64,000 nt of DNA from Archangium sp. (GTDB lineage Bacteria > Myxococcota > Myxococcia > Myxococcales > Myxococcaceae). The notes beneath the pieces are model-generated. The model made no database searches and was not told the DNA's origin. It saw only the letters and a list, made by a program, of their open reading frames with translations. Numbering within the stretch: position 1 is the first letter of the stretch; every line of letters starts with the position of its first letter. The position numbers and the translations under genes are program-made. Location of the stretch: positions 1 to 64,000 of the forward strand of contig JAUXRX010000049.1 of the NCBI GenBank assembly GCA_030681645.1, read 5' to 3'. This document shows positions 42,957 to 58,045 of this stretch, in pieces.

Positions 42957-43503
42957 GCCTGAGCGCGTCGAGCTCGGTGAGCAGCGGCGCGCCGAAGAAG
43001 TGCCCCAGCTCGTCGCGGCACATGTCGTAGAGGAACGGCCCGGTCGCGCGGCAGATCAGGTCTTCCGTCACGTCCCAGCTGGGGCGCAGCACGGCCTTGT
43101 CCCAGGTCACCGGGAACAGCCAACAGACCGCCGGCTTGATCGAGTGGTAGTCGAGCCCCTTCGCCAGGGCGAAGGCGTGGATGCCGCAGCCCCGCCCGTT
43201 CGGGTTGAGGAAGACGCAGCCGCCTTTGACGACGTTGGTGCGCACGAACTTCCCCGTCTCGTACTCGGGGTCTTCGTTGACCTTGGTGCTGAACCACTGC
43301 TCGACTGGGGAGGCGATGAAGGGGGCCAGCTCGTCCTTCACGGCGAGGATCCTGTCTCGCTCCGCGAGGTTGACGTCGCAGCCGTGCTGGCAGCAGCCGT
43401 CAGCGCAGTACGTGCACTGCATGCAGTGGCCGAAGTAGCGCAGGGTGAAGATGGTGGTGTCGACCTGTTTCAGGCTCGGAACAGAAGCGATGGGGAGCAG
43501 CAC
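42943..43503 (-). CDS. Cysteine-cluster protein (YkgJ-like)
   Basis: 186 residues if started at the GTG at 43503. A longer reading to 43602 would overlap typA. Clustered cysteines near the N-terminus (27, 30, 33, 37, 38, 42 in 'CMQCTYCADGCCQHGC') and later ones in 'GRGCGIHAFALAKGLDYHSIKPAVCWLFP' (in part) fit the YkgJ/DUF3109-like metal or Fe-S binding proteins. No experimentally defined role can be given. It is divergent from typA. Confidence 0.75.
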   Translation of the reverse strand: MLLPIASVPSLKQVDTTIFTLRYFGHCMQCTYCADGCCQHGCDVNLAERDRILAVKDELAPFIASPVEQWFSTKVNEDPEYETGKFVRTNVVKGGCVFLNPNGRGCGIHAFALAKGLDYHSIKPAVCWLFPVTWDKAVLRPSWDVTEDLICRATGPFLYDMCRDELGHFFGAPLLTELDALRLKAS

Positions 43504-43568
43504 GCCCCGGCCTGTATCACGCCCAATTCGTTGTGTTCGGACCCATAACCTGCGAAGGGGCGCGCGAG

Positions 43569-45410
<1,842 letters not shown>

Positions 45411-45418
45411 CCCCTTGT

Positions 45419-45461
45419 CTCCCTCTCCCTGCGAAAGCGGGGAGAGGGTCGGGGTGAGGGG
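45419..45461 (+). repeat. Stop-proximal palindromic repeat (family A)
   Basis: CTCCCTCTCCC-TGCGAAAG-CGGGGAGAGGG is followed by GGGGTGAGGGG. It is the cleanest copy and matches the one after psuG closely. It lies directly after typA and before the first FHA gene. Confidence 0.85.
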
Positions 45462-45476
45462 CATACTCGGGGCTGG

Positions 45477-45482
45477 TACACT
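45477..45482 (+). promoter_or_regulatory. Candidate -10 element close to a start codon
   Basis: TACACT, preceded by TGG, lies 6 bases before the GTG at 45489, with no ribosome-binding site. It is a leaderless candidate. Confidence 0.35.
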
Positions 45483-45488
45483 CTTCGG

Positions 45489-46664
45489 GTGCGTGCCTGG
45501 CTCGAGCGGGAAAGCCCCCCGGGTGACGAGATCACCCTGCCCGAGGGTTCCGGCTCGCTGGTGTTCGGCCGCTCGTCGAAGTGCACGCTCGTCTTCGACG
45601 ACATCACCCTGTCGGCCCGTCACTGCGAGGTCGCGTGGGACGGCGGCTTCTGGCGCGTACGCGATCTGGGCACCGACCTCGGCACGACGCTGAATGGCCA
45701 GGGCCTGAACCACAGCCGTGCCCTCTTTGCCGGTGATCGCATCGAGTTCGGCTCGGTGCGGCTCCGGTTCCGCACGGATCTCCCCGTCGACGACCCCCAG
45801 CTGCTCGACGCGATCGGGCGTTCCCCCGATTCGGAGTCGAACTGGCTCGTCTATGCGGACCAGCTGCAGGAGCGCGGGGACCCTCTCGGCGAGCGCATCA
45901 CCCGTGCGCGCGCCGGCGGGCGGCTGGACCACATGCCCTGGCTGGGGCCGCTCTGGGAAGCGTTCGTCGCGGGAGAGCTCGAGGTCGATTGGCACCTCGG
46001 CTTCGTCAAGCGCGCCACCGTGCGGACCGCTGCGGGCCGGCTGCCGACCGACTGGCGAGCGCTGGTGTCGACCCTGCTCAACCTGCGCGTGGGCCGCTTC
46101 GTGCGCTCCCTGGTGATCGATCTGCCGCGCCTGCAGAACCTGACGCCGATGCAGATCCCCCACGAGGTCGTCGCGGCCCAGCACTTCCTCGCCGAGCTGC
46201 CTGCGCTCCCCAGCACGCTGGAACGGCTCTCGTTCGGCTACCACGTGGCGCAGCCCTCGAGCGGGCCCCTGTCGGTGACCGAAGAGCTGGCGCTGCGCCT
46301 GCCGCACCTGCGGGGCACGCCGGTGTACCAGCGGGTCAATGGCGTGAGACTGAGGGTGATCGGCACGGTGGACGGTGTGAAGCTGGGGGGCATCGAGGGC
46401 AGCCGCGTGCTCACGGGCGTCACGCGCATCCGTCGCGGAAATCGCAACCAGCTCTTTCTCGAGAGCCCACCGGGCATCCCCTTCATGGCCGACGGCAACC
46501 CCTGCTACTTCGCGTTCACCGACGGCCGGGCGCAGCTGATCGCGGGGCGCATGCGCGGCGAGGTGCGCATCAACAACCGCATCGACTCGCTGTACGAGCT
46601 GCTGCCTGACGACGTCATCGACGTGCTCGCCGGGGGCCGCTTCAGGCTCGAGGTGGTCGCGTGA
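45489..46664 (+). CDS. FHA-TIGR02996 signalling protein (first of a pair)
   Basis: 391 residues with a GTG start. The N-terminal FHA domain (about 20-95) keeps GRSSK, SARH (42-45) and the DLGTDLGTTLNG loop. A TIGR02996 module follows (about 105-140: 'ESNWLVYADQLQERGDPLGERI'), a motif known mainly from myxobacteria and planctomycetes. The centre (about 150-270) is leucine-rich and resembles the repeat-type regions usually attached to TIGR02996. The last ~100 residues form a second, degenerate FHA-like beta domain ('INNRIDSLYELLPDDVIDVL'). It is coupled by GTGA to a paralogue. Confidence 0.82.
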   Translation: MRAWLERESPPGDEITLPEGSGSLVFGRSSKCTLVFDDITLSARHCEVAWDGGFWRVRDLGTDLGTTLNGQGLNHSRALFAGDRIEFGSVRLRFRTDLPVDDPQLLDAIGRSPDSESNWLVYADQLQERGDPLGERITRARAGGRLDHMPWLGPLWEAFVAGELEVDWHLGFVKRATVRTAAGRLPTDWRALVSTLLNLRVGRFVRSLVIDLPRLQNLTPMQIPHEVVAAQHFLAELPALPSTLERLSFGYHVAQPSSGPLSVTEELALRLPHLRGTPVYQRVNGVRLRVIGTVDGVKLGGIEGSRVLTGVTRIRRGNRNQLFLESPPGIPFMADGNPCYFAFTDGRAQLIAGRMRGEVRINNRIDSLYELLPDDVIDVLAGGRFRLEVVA

Positions 46665-47851
46665 AGGCCCTTCGACGCGGCTCAGCGCAGGCCTGGGTCC
46701 GCCGCATCGATCTCGACACCTTCAAGTCGACGGTCTTCGAGCTGAGCGAAGGCACGATGTTGGTGACGGTCGGCCGGAAAGACGCCGACATCATCATCGA
46801 CTCGCCGCGGCTGTCCGGGAAGCAGTGCGCGTTCGTCAGCGATGGCGGCCGCTGGCGGGTGGAAGACCTCACCTCGGCGGGTGGCACGTTCCTCAACGGG
46901 CGGCGCGTGCATCGGCACACGCTGGTGCATGGCGACACGCTCTGGCTCTACGACGTGCTGCTGGTCTTCCTCGAGTCGTCACCGATCACCGGGTCGGGCC
47001 CCGAAGCGAACCTCGACGCAGATCCAGACGATCGGAACAGCGTGCAGGTCTGGGCTGACTGGCTGCAGGAGCGTGGGGACCCGCTCGGTGAGCACCTCCT
47101 GGCGGCAGCCCCGGTCGAGAGCGTGCTCGACGGCCTGTTTCCCCTCGTGAAAGACGGCCGCCTCGAGCTCTCCTGGCGCCACGGGCTCATTCACACCGCG
47201 CGGCTGCGCTGCATCAACGACGCGACGTACAGCGACGTGGAGCTGATCGCCCGGTTCCTCTCGCTGCGCGTGGCCAGGTGGACCCGCGAGCTGACGGTGG
47301 ATCTCTCGACGTGGGTGATGCCGTCGGCCAATCGCATTCACCAGGACGCCGCCGCGGTGCTCAAGGGTCTGCTCACTGGGCCGCACCTGCCCGCGCTGGA
47401 GCACCTGTCGTTCGGGTACTTCACCGAGCCCCTGCCACCTTCGGTGTTCCTGCTCACCATGCTCGACCGGTTGCGGGCGCGGTTTCCGAAGCTGAAGACG
47501 AACCCCCGGCTGCTGCTCGCGCCGGCGCGGTTCGCCACGCTCGAGATCCTCGCGATCCCCGGGGAGCTCGACTTTCACGCACCCGGCGCGAAGGACGCGC
47601 GCATTCCCCTCGACTCGGGGTTGTGGGTGGGGAGCTCGGCGCGGGGGCAACTGCGGGCGCTGGCGCCGGGTGTTCATCGCAGCGGCGTGGTCGAGTCGTT
47701 CCTGGTGCGCCAGCAGTCGCCGCAGTGGTGTCTCATTCCGCTCGAGCACGGGGTGCTGCTCAATGGCCGGCCGGCGGTGGAGACGCGGTTGTTGCCCGGT
47801 GACGTGATCGAAGAGCCTCGGGGCACCCGGTTCCGGTTCGATGTTCGCTAG
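46661..47851 (+). CDS. FHA-TIGR02996 signalling protein (second of a pair)
   Basis: 396 residues with a GTG start overlapping the stop of its paralogue. It has the same order: FHA (about 30-105, GRKDAD and 'GGTFLNGRRVHRHTLVHGD'), TIGR02996 ('QVWADWLQERGDPLGEHLL'), a leucine-rich centre and a C-terminal FHA-like domain ('HGVLLNGRPAVETRLLPGDVI'). The FHA Ser-X-X-His motif reads SGKQ (52-55), so His is replaced by Gln and phospho-binding may be altered. A family B repeat lies after the stop. Confidence 0.82.
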   Translation: MKALRRGSAQAWVRRIDLDTFKSTVFELSEGTMLVTVGRKDADIIIDSPRLSGKQCAFVSDGGRWRVEDLTSAGGTFLNGRRVHRHTLVHGDTLWLYDVLLVFLESSPITGSGPEANLDADPDDRNSVQVWADWLQERGDPLGEHLLAAAPVESVLDGLFPLVKDGRLELSWRHGLIHTARLRCINDATYSDVELIARFLSLRVARWTRELTVDLSTWVMPSANRIHQDAAAVLKGLLTGPHLPALEHLSFGYFTEPLPPSVFLLTMLDRLRARFPKLKTNPRLLLAPARFATLEILAIPGELDFHAPGAKDARIPLDSGLWVGSSARGQLRALAPGVHRSGVVESFLVRQQSPQWCLIPLEHGVLLNGRPAVETRLLPGDVIEEPRGTRFRFDVR

Positions 47852-47860
47852 TGGAGACGG

Positions 47861-47886
47861 CCCTCGACTTCGCTCGGGCTGAACGG
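47861..47886 (+). repeat. Short interspersed repeat (family B)
   Basis: CCCTCGACTTCGCTCGG..TGAACGG is shared with the reverse complement of 30494-30518. It lies in the 48-base convergent gap between the FHA pair and gltD. Confidence 0.6.
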
Positions 47887-47899
47887 GTTGGGCGCGCCG

Positions 47900-49285
47900 T
47901 CAGCGTCCCTTCGTCGGTAGGCGCGACGGCTTTCCGGTGAGGAAGGCGTCGACTGACCGCGCCAGCTCGCGCCCGTCGGAGATGGCCCAGACGATCAACG
48001 ACGCGCCCCGCGAGGCGTCTCCACCCGCGAACACGCCGGGCACGCTCGTGGCGAATTGGGCGTCGACCGCGAGGTTGCCCCGCTGATCGAGCGCGGCCCC
48101 GAGCTGTTCGTTCACCTGGCGCCCATCCGCTCCGAGGAAACCCATGGCCTGAATCAGCAGGTCAACCTCAACCCGCTCTTCGTTCGCCGGGTTCTGCACG
48201 TCGACCCAGTGCAGCGCGGTGAGCTGCCCTCCGCTGCCCTCGAGCTTCGTGGTGCGCCGCGCGAACCTGCGCTGGCCACCCTCCTCCTGGCTCGACGACG
48301 TGCGGAACACGAGCGGCCACTGCGGCCACGGGTTCTTCTCCCCGCGCGAAGGCGGCGGAGCCGGCATCAGCTCGACCTGCATCACCGAAGCCGCGCCCTG
48401 TCGATGCGCCGTGCCCAGGCAGTCGGAGCCCGTGTCGCCGCCGCCCAGGATCACCACGCGCTTGCCCTTCGCCATCGCCGGCAGCCCGCGGTTCTGCGCC
48501 TCGAGGAAGTCCATCGCCAGCACCACGCCCTTGAGCTCGGTGCCCGGGATCTCGAGCAAGCGCGGACGCTGCGCCCCGATCGCGATCACCACCGCGTCGA
48601 AGTCGGCCTTGAGGTTGCCCCACGAAGGAGCGCGACCCACGTCGACGCCGCAGCGGAACGCGATGCCCTCTTCCTCGAGGATCGCCAGCCGCCGATCGAT
48701 CACCGGCTTCTCCATCTTGAAGTCTGGAATGCCGAACCGGAGCAGCCCGCCGGCCTTCTCCGCCCGCTCGAACACCGTCACGTGGTGCCCGGCCTGGTTC
48801 AACTGCGCCGCGGCCGCGAGGCCCGCGGGCCCCGAGCCGACGATCGCCACCCGCTTCCCGGTGCGCGTGGTGGGCATGCGCGGCACCACCCACCCCTCGG
48901 CGAACGCGCGCTCGATGATCTCCTTCTCGAGGTGTTCGATGGTGACCGCGTCCTGATCGATGGCCAGCACGCACGCGCCCTCGCACGGCGCGGGGCACAG
49001 CCGCCCGGTGAACTCGGGGAAGTTGTTGGTGCTCGACAGCACCTCCCACGCCTGGCGCCAGCGGCCCGCGAAGACGTGCTCGTTGAAGTCGGGGATCACG
49101 TTCCCCAGGGGACAGCCCTGGTGACAGAACGGCACCCCGCAGTCCATGCAGCGGCCCGCCTGGCGCTTCGCCTCGTCGGGGAGCATCGGCAGCAGGAACT
49201 CACGCGAGTCCTTCAGGCGCTCTGCCACCTCGCGCTTCTCGGGCGCGTGGCGATCCCATTCCATGAAGCCGGTCGGCTTACCCAT
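47900..49285 (-). CDS. gltD: Glutamate synthase (NADPH) small subunit
   Basis: 461 residues. The N-terminal Fe-S cysteines lie in 'CMDCGVPFCHQGCPLGNVIP' and 'CPAPCEGACVLAI'. 'GSGPAGLAAAAQLNQAGH' binds FAD and 'GGGDTGSDCLG' binds NADPH. It feeds electrons to GltB for conversion of glutamine plus 2-oxoglutarate to two glutamates. It is 3 bases downstream of gltB. Confidence 0.96.
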   Translation of the reverse strand: MGKPTGFMEWDRHAPEKREVAERLKDSREFLLPMLPDEAKRQAGRCMDCGVPFCHQGCPLGNVIPDFNEHVFAGRWRQAWEVLSSTNNFPEFTGRLCPAPCEGACVLAIDQDAVTIEHLEKEIIERAFAEGWVVPRMPTTRTGKRVAIVGSGPAGLAAAAQLNQAGHHVTVFERAEKAGGLLRFGIPDFKMEKPVIDRRLAILEEEGIAFRCGVDVGRAPSWGNLKADFDAVVIAIGAQRPRLLEIPGTELKGVVLAMDFLEAQNRGLPAMAKGKRVVILGGGDTGSDCLGTAHRQGAASVMQVELMPAPPPSRGEKNPWPQWPLVFRTSSSQEEGGQRRFARRTTKLEGSGGQLTALHWVDVQNPANEERVEVDLLIQAMGFLGADGRQVNEQLGAALDQRGNLAVDAQFATSVPGVFAGGDASRGASLIVWAISDGRELARSVDAFLTGKPSRLPTKGR

Positions 49286-49288
49286 GGC

Positions 49289-53791
<4,503 letters not shown>

Positions 53792-53936
53792 GGCGACTCC
53801 TGAGCGCAGCTTAATGCAACGCGTCAAAGGATGGGGCAGAACCCGATCCGATTGGCCGGGCCCCCGCAGTTACGAGGGCCATCAGATCCGCGAAGGGCAC
53901 CGTTCGTTCACGGCGCTCCCATTCAGAAGGAACACC

Positions 53937-54704
53937 ATGCACAAGCGCCTCGCCCTCGTCCTCCTCATGCCCACGCTGGCCTTCGCCCAGGAACCGGTGG
54001 CCCCGGCACCGGCGCCCCAGGTCGTTCATGCCGCAGTGCCCGTCGTCCCCGACTGGAACGTCGGCGCGGGCATCGGCTTCATGGTGGCCGGGCCCAGCTA
54101 TTCCACCATCGGGCTCGGCGGCGCGGGCGGCCTCGCGGGCCTCGCCGGCGTGGGCAGCGCGAGCTCGGGCATGTCCCTTTTGCCGCAACCCCGCTTCACC
54201 GTGCTCGTAGAGCGCCGGCTCAGCGATCAGCTGTTCCTCACCTTCCAGGGATCCGCCAGCTACAGCGCCAGCCAGGACGACAAGAACGCTGAGCTCAAGG
54301 GCCACTACCTCGCGCTCGACGGTGCGATCGGCCTGCGGCGCGTCTTCAACCCGCGGGGCGTCATCGAGGTGTCGTGGTTCGGCAACGTGGGCGTCGGCTA
54401 CACCAACTCCGAGAGCCGCACCCTCGGCCCCGTCTACGATCCCGCCACCGGCTCCTATTCGCAGACGATGCTGGCGAAGTACCGCAACCACACCTTCGGC
54501 GTCGGCGCCGTCACCGGCCTCACGCTCGAGCGCACCCTCATCGACGGGCTCGCGCTGCGCCTCTCGAGCGGCATCGTCGGCCTCAACTACGGCCTCGGCG
54601 CCTCGACCGTCACCACGCCGATGGAGAAGACCGATCGTCAGCACTCCCAGTTCGACGTGGGCCTGCGCTTCAGCCCGTCGATCGAGCTGCGCTACGCCTT
54701 CTGA
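53937..54704 (+). CDS. Outer-membrane beta-barrel protein
   Basis: 255 residues from the ATG at 53937 (AGAAGGA upstream). The signal peptide is 'MHKRLALVLLMPTLAFA'. A Pro/Ala/Val-rich stretch follows, then alternating amphipathic strands ('FTVLVERRLSDQLFLTFQGSAS' in part) and a terminal 'FSPSIELRYAF' ending in Phe, as expected for BAM recognition. Specific function is unknown. It is divergent from gltB; the 145-base gap holds no gene and no promoter I could define. Confidence 0.85.
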   Translation: MHKRLALVLLMPTLAFAQEPVAPAPAPQVVHAAVPVVPDWNVGAGIGFMVAGPSYSTIGLGGAGGLAGLAGVGSASSGMSLLPQPRFTVLVERRLSDQLFLTFQGSASYSASQDDKNAELKGHYLALDGAIGLRRVFNPRGVIEVSWFGNVGVGYTNSESRTLGPVYDPATGSYSQTMLAKYRNHTFGVGAVTGLTLERTLIDGLALRLSSGIVGLNYGLGASTVTTPMEKTDRQHSQFDVGLRFSPSIELRYAF

Positions 54705-54714
54705 CCCGACGCGC

Positions 54715-55998
54715 TCACCACTTGTTGAGCCACGGAGAGGTCATCGCGCGCAGGCTCACGTCGCGCCGCTCGTGGGGCACGAGGAAGAGCACGTCGGTCG
54801 AGGAATACGGACAGCCGACGATGATGCCGTTGGCCATGGTGACCAGGCCGTAGTGAGAGTTCGAAGAGACGCCCGCGTCGGCCTGGAGACGGACCTCGCT
54901 GACCGCTCCGAAGCGATCGATGATCGCGACCCTGGCGCCGCCGGAGACCTGGTTCTGAATGGCGTACCCGTACCCGTTGGTGGACCAGGCCGCCGAGAAG
55001 TAGCTGCTGCTGGTCGTCATCGCCGTGGCGGTCGTGCCGTCGAAGATCACGAAGGGTCTGGAGTCCGCGGGCATCAGGAGGATCGACCCGCTGGGGAGCA
55101 GCAGGCCCCCTGCGTGGCCATCGACCGGGCTGGTGCCGACGATCGACGCGGCGGTGGGCGTGACGAGCATCAGGCGGGTGGCGTAGCGGGGAATGAGGTA
55201 CGCAGATTCCCCGTCGGCGCGGAGCACTGCGCCTGAGTACGTGGCGTTCGCGCTGATCTGCGGCGGGAAGCCCCCGTCGAGCAGCGTCAGCTCGCCGCTC
55301 GCGGGGTCGAAGACGCCGGGGAAGCTTCCGTAATAGGGCGCGAGCAGCACCTTCTGGGAGAGCGTGATCACGCCGCCTTCGAAGTAGGCGCTCATCGGCG
55401 CGCCGGCCCGCGGGAGGCCCGCGTCGATGACGAAAACCGTCGGCCCGGTGAGGGAAAGGAAGGAGTTCGCGTCATAGGGAAGGCCCAGCACCCCGCCGTC
55501 CTCGAGCAGCACGCCACCCTCCCAGCCGTAGCCGGGCGCCCCGTGGGGAATCGGAGTCACGACGCGGGTGGGGCTGACCCTGAGCACGTCGCTGGCGTTG
55601 TAGGGAATGCAGAGCACGTCGCCGCTCGGGGTGAGCACGCCGCCGACCCATTGGCCCAAGGAACCGGCGGGCACGAACTCGAGCACGAACCCCGCGTCGA
55701 GGCCCGTGGGCACGTCGAAGAGCTCGGCGGCGACCTCGACCCAGGTGAGCGCGCCGCCATCGCTGACGAAGCCCCCTCCCCCGCCACCCGTGACGGATCC
55801 GCCTCCTCCGCCCGTGACGCCGCCTCCTCCTCCCGTCACTGCGCCGCCGCCTCCTCCTGACGCACCGCCGACTCCGCTCCCCGTGCTGCCTGCGTCATCG
55901 ACGCGACAGTGTCCGGCATCGACACACGCGTCGGTGAAGGCGCGCTCTGACCAGCAAGCCGCCAGGAGAAAAGCCGAGAGGACGAGGAGCGAGCGCAT
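54715..55998 (-). CDS. Lipoprotein with Gly-rich linker and propeller-like repeats
   Basis: 427 residues from the ATG at 55998. Signal peptide with lipobox 'FLLAAC'. A Gly/Val/Thr-rich low-complexity linker (about 40-75) follows. The body has repeated segments of the type 'GGVL.P.G.VL..PY....' ('GGVLTPSGDVLCIPYNASDVL', in part; 'GGVLLEDGGVLGLPYDANS'), suggesting a beta-propeller. The start overlaps the upstream gene stop (TGATG). It is probably outer-membrane or surface-located. Function unknown. Confidence 0.82.
   Translation of the reverse strand: MRSLLVLSAFLLAACWSERAFTDACVDAGHCRVDDAGSTGSGVGGASGGGGGAVTGGGGGVTGGGGGSVTGGGGGGFVSDGGALTWVEVAAELFDVPTGLDAGFVLEFVPAGSLGQWVGGVLTPSGDVLCIPYNASDVLRVSPTRVVTPIPHGAPGYGWEGGVLLEDGGVLGLPYDANSFLSLTGPTVFVIDAGLPRAGAPMSAYFEGGVITLSQKVLLAPYYGSFPGVFDPASGELTLLDGGFPPQISANATYSGAVLRADGESAYLIPRYATRLMLVTPTAASIVGTSPVDGHAGGLLLPSGSILLMPADSRPFVIFDGTTATAMTTSSSYFSAAWSTNGYGYAIQNQVSGGARVAIIDRFGAVSEVRLQADAGVSSNSHYGLVTMANGIIVGCPYSSTDVLFLVPHERRDVSLRAMTSPWLNKW
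55771..55868 (-). repeat. Short tandem repeat coding for the Gly-rich linker
   Basis: About three to four imperfect units of a GGAGGAGG-rich pattern (CCTCCTCC.CCCGTGAC on the plus strand) encode 'VTGGGGG' repeats inside the lipoprotein gene. It is a likely slippage-prone tract. Confidence 0.65.
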
Positions 55999-56774
55999 CA
56001 GAATCGGGCTCCGACGGTGATCGAGTTCAACGTGACCGCCACGGTCACGGGTGAGTCGGGCGTGAGCGCGTTCCAGATGAAGCCGGTGGCCACCAGCGCA
56101 GCGCCCAGCGCGCCCAGGCCCAGGCCGAACCCGCGACGGGCCGCGAGCGCGTTGTATCGATCGGAGATCTCGCCATTCGCGAGGACGCCGGGGTTGCCCC
56201 CGGCGGTGGTGAACGAGGCGTACTCGCTCTCGGCGGTGCCGATGAGCACGCCGCCGCCGGCCAGCGCGGCGATTCCGGCAGCGAAGGGCACCCACAGCCG
56301 CCAGCGAAAAGGCGCGCCCGCCGCCTTCGGAAGGAGCTGCCCGGCGAGCGACTCGGAGGCCTGTTCCAGGAGCTCTCCCAGGCGCGCCTCGTCGTCGGTG
56401 CCGCGCGTGTCGCTGGCGATCACGACGCCGTCCTTCTGGCGAATGACGCGCACGTCGAGCTCGAGCCGCTTCCCCAACCGGGTGAGCCGGCCCGTCGCGA
56501 CCAGGGGCACCCCGAGCGCGGCGCTGATCTCCGCCAGGCAGCTGGTGTCCTCGCTGCAGCCGAGGAGCTGCCTTTGCCGTTCGAGCCCCAGCACCGCCTC
56601 GAGATCGGCGGGCGTCGAGACCTGAAAGCCACGCGCCGCCAGCCGCGCCGCGAGCCGGTCTTCGGCATACCCGCCCAGGGAAGGGTCGACCTGCACCACC
56701 CGAAAGCGGGTCACCGCGATGGCCTGCTTCGGGGCTGCAGAGAGCATCGCGCAGCTCACCAACGCCCAGATCAT
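55998..56774 (-). CDS. CsgG/TolB-N-like exported protein
   Basis: 258 residues from the ATG at 56774, overlapping the thrC stop (ATGA). The signal peptide-like start is 'MIWALVSCAMLSAAP'. The mature N-terminal part ('IAVTRFRVV', 'YAEDRLAARLAARGFQVSTPADLEAVLG' in part, 'VPLVATGRLTRLGKRLELDVRVI' in part) has the fold pattern of the CsgG/TolB-N-type domain common in myxobacterial exported proteins. Two hydrophobic segments near the end ('WVPFAAGIAALAGGGVLIG', 'LGALGAALVATGFIW') would anchor it. It is translationally linked to the threonine operon, though no metabolic role is visible. Confidence 0.75.
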   Translation of the reverse strand: MIWALVSCAMLSAAPKQAIAVTRFRVVQVDPSLGGYAEDRLAARLAARGFQVSTPADLEAVLGLERQRQLLGCSEDTSCLAEISAALGVPLVATGRLTRLGKRLELDVRVIRQKDGVVIASDTRGTDDEARLGELLEQASESLAGQLLPKAAGAPFRWRLWVPFAAGIAALAGGGVLIGTAESEYASFTTAGGNPGVLANGEISDRYNALAARRGFGLGLGALGAALVATGFIWNALTPDSPVTVAVTLNSITVGARF

Positions 56775-58045
56775 GAAGCCCTCCCGCCCAGCGCCGCCGC
56801 GAGCGCCTCGACGGTCGGTTCGAGCGGCTCTGCGTGCGACGGCCGCGCCAACAACTGGGCCAGCGCGGGTGGCACCGGCACCGGCCGGCCGATCAGCGGC
56901 TCGACGATCGAGTCGAACTTGGCGGGGTGCGCGGTGGCCGCGACGAGCCACGTGCCCTGCGCGCCGCGGCTCCGGACGCGCCGCAGCACCTCGACGCCGC
57001 ACGCCGTGTGCGGGCAGATGATCTCGCCCGCCTCGTCCAGCGTGCGCTTGATGGTGGTGCGGATCGTCTCGTCATCGACCCAGTCGGCCTCGACCACCTT
57101 CGTCACCTCGGGGAAGCGGTGGCGCAGGCGCTCGACGTTGCTGGGCGAGCCCACGTCCATCGCGTTGGCGAGCGTCGCGAGGCTGTCTTTCGGCTCGTAG
57201 TGGCCCGTCGCCACGAAGTCGGCGAGCACGCGGTTCGCGTTGGTGGCGAGCACCACGCGATCGATCGGCAGGCCGCACTCCTTCGCCAGCAGGCAGGCAA
57301 ACGCGTTGCCGAGGTTTCCCGTGGGCACGACGAACGACGACGAGCCCTTCCCCGCCTCGTGCGCCGAGAGCGAGGCGTGCGCGTAGTACGCCATCTGCGG
57401 CAGCAACCGGCCCAGGCTGATGCTGTTCGCCGAGACCAGCGCGTGCGCCGTGGACAGCGCGCGATCGCCGAACGCCGCCTTCACCACCCGCTGGCAGTCG
57501 TCGAAGGTCCCGCTCACCTTGAAGGCCGCGACGTTCTCGCCGAACGCCCCCAGCTGGTGCGCCTGCCTGGGCGAGACGCGGCCATCGGGGTACAGGATCA
57601 CCACGCGGAAGCCGGGCCGGCGATGAAAGGCCGACGCGACCGCGGCGCCCGTGTCACCCGAGGTCGCGACCAGCACCGTGGTGAGTCGATCGACCTTGGT
57701 GAGCCGCGACAGGCACGCCGCGAGGAACCGGGCTCCGAAGTCCTTGAAGGCGGCCGTCGGGCCATGGAACAGCTCGAGCAGCCCGGTGTCGTCCGACAGC
57801 CACTTCGTCGGCGCGTCGAAGGTGAAGGTCTCGCCGATGATCTGTTCAAGCGAGTGCTCGAGCACCTCGCCCGCGAAGAACGGCCGCAGCAGCGTCGAGA
57901 CCCGGCTCTGCAGATCGGCGCCCCAGGGCCCCGAGTGCGCGGCGAGCGCGGGCGGCGTGTAGAGCCCGCCGTCTGGAGCGAGGCCGACCGAGATCGCTTC
58001 CGACAGCGAGACCTCGCTGCCACCCCGCGTGCTGTAGACCTTCAT
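56771..58045 (-). CDS. thrC: Threonine synthase
   Basis: 424 residues. 'YSTRGG', 'APDGGLYTPP', the PLP-lysine motif 'GPTAAFKDFGARF', 'VATSGDTGAAVASAF' and 'PTGNLGNAFACLLAKECGLP' (in part) identify it. It converts O-phosphohomoserine to threonine. 4-base overlaps link it to thrB upstream and the CsgG-like gene downstream. Confidence 0.96.
   Translation of the reverse strand: MKVYSTRGGSEVSLSEAISVGLAPDGGLYTPPALAAHSGPWGADLQSRVSTLLRPFFAGEVLEHSLEQIIGETFTFDAPTKWLSDDTGLLELFHGPTAAFKDFGARFLAACLSRLTKVDRLTTVLVATSGDTGAAVASAFHRRPGFRVVILYPDGRVSPRQAHQLGAFGENVAAFKVSGTFDDCQRVVKAAFGDRALSTAHALVSANSISLGRLLPQMAYYAHASLSAHEAGKGSSSFVVPTGNLGNAFACLLAKECGLPIDRVVLATNANRVLADFVATGHYEPKDSLATLANAMDVGSPSNVERLRHRFPEVTKVVEADWVDDETIRTTIKRTLDEAGEIICPHTACGVEVLRRVRSRGAQGTWLVAATAHPAKFDSIVEPLIGRPVPVPPALAQLLARPSHAEPLEPTVEALAAALGGRAS

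Noticed and set aside
53792..53936. Divergent promoters between gltB and the barrel gene
   Set aside because: TTGACG near the gltB start has no -10 at a workable distance, and no convincing pair was found on the plus strand either.
55771..55868. The CCTCCTCC-rich tract as a CRISPR-like or regulatory repeat
   Set aside because: It stays in frame and encodes a Gly-rich linker. Units are short and adjacent, without spacers.
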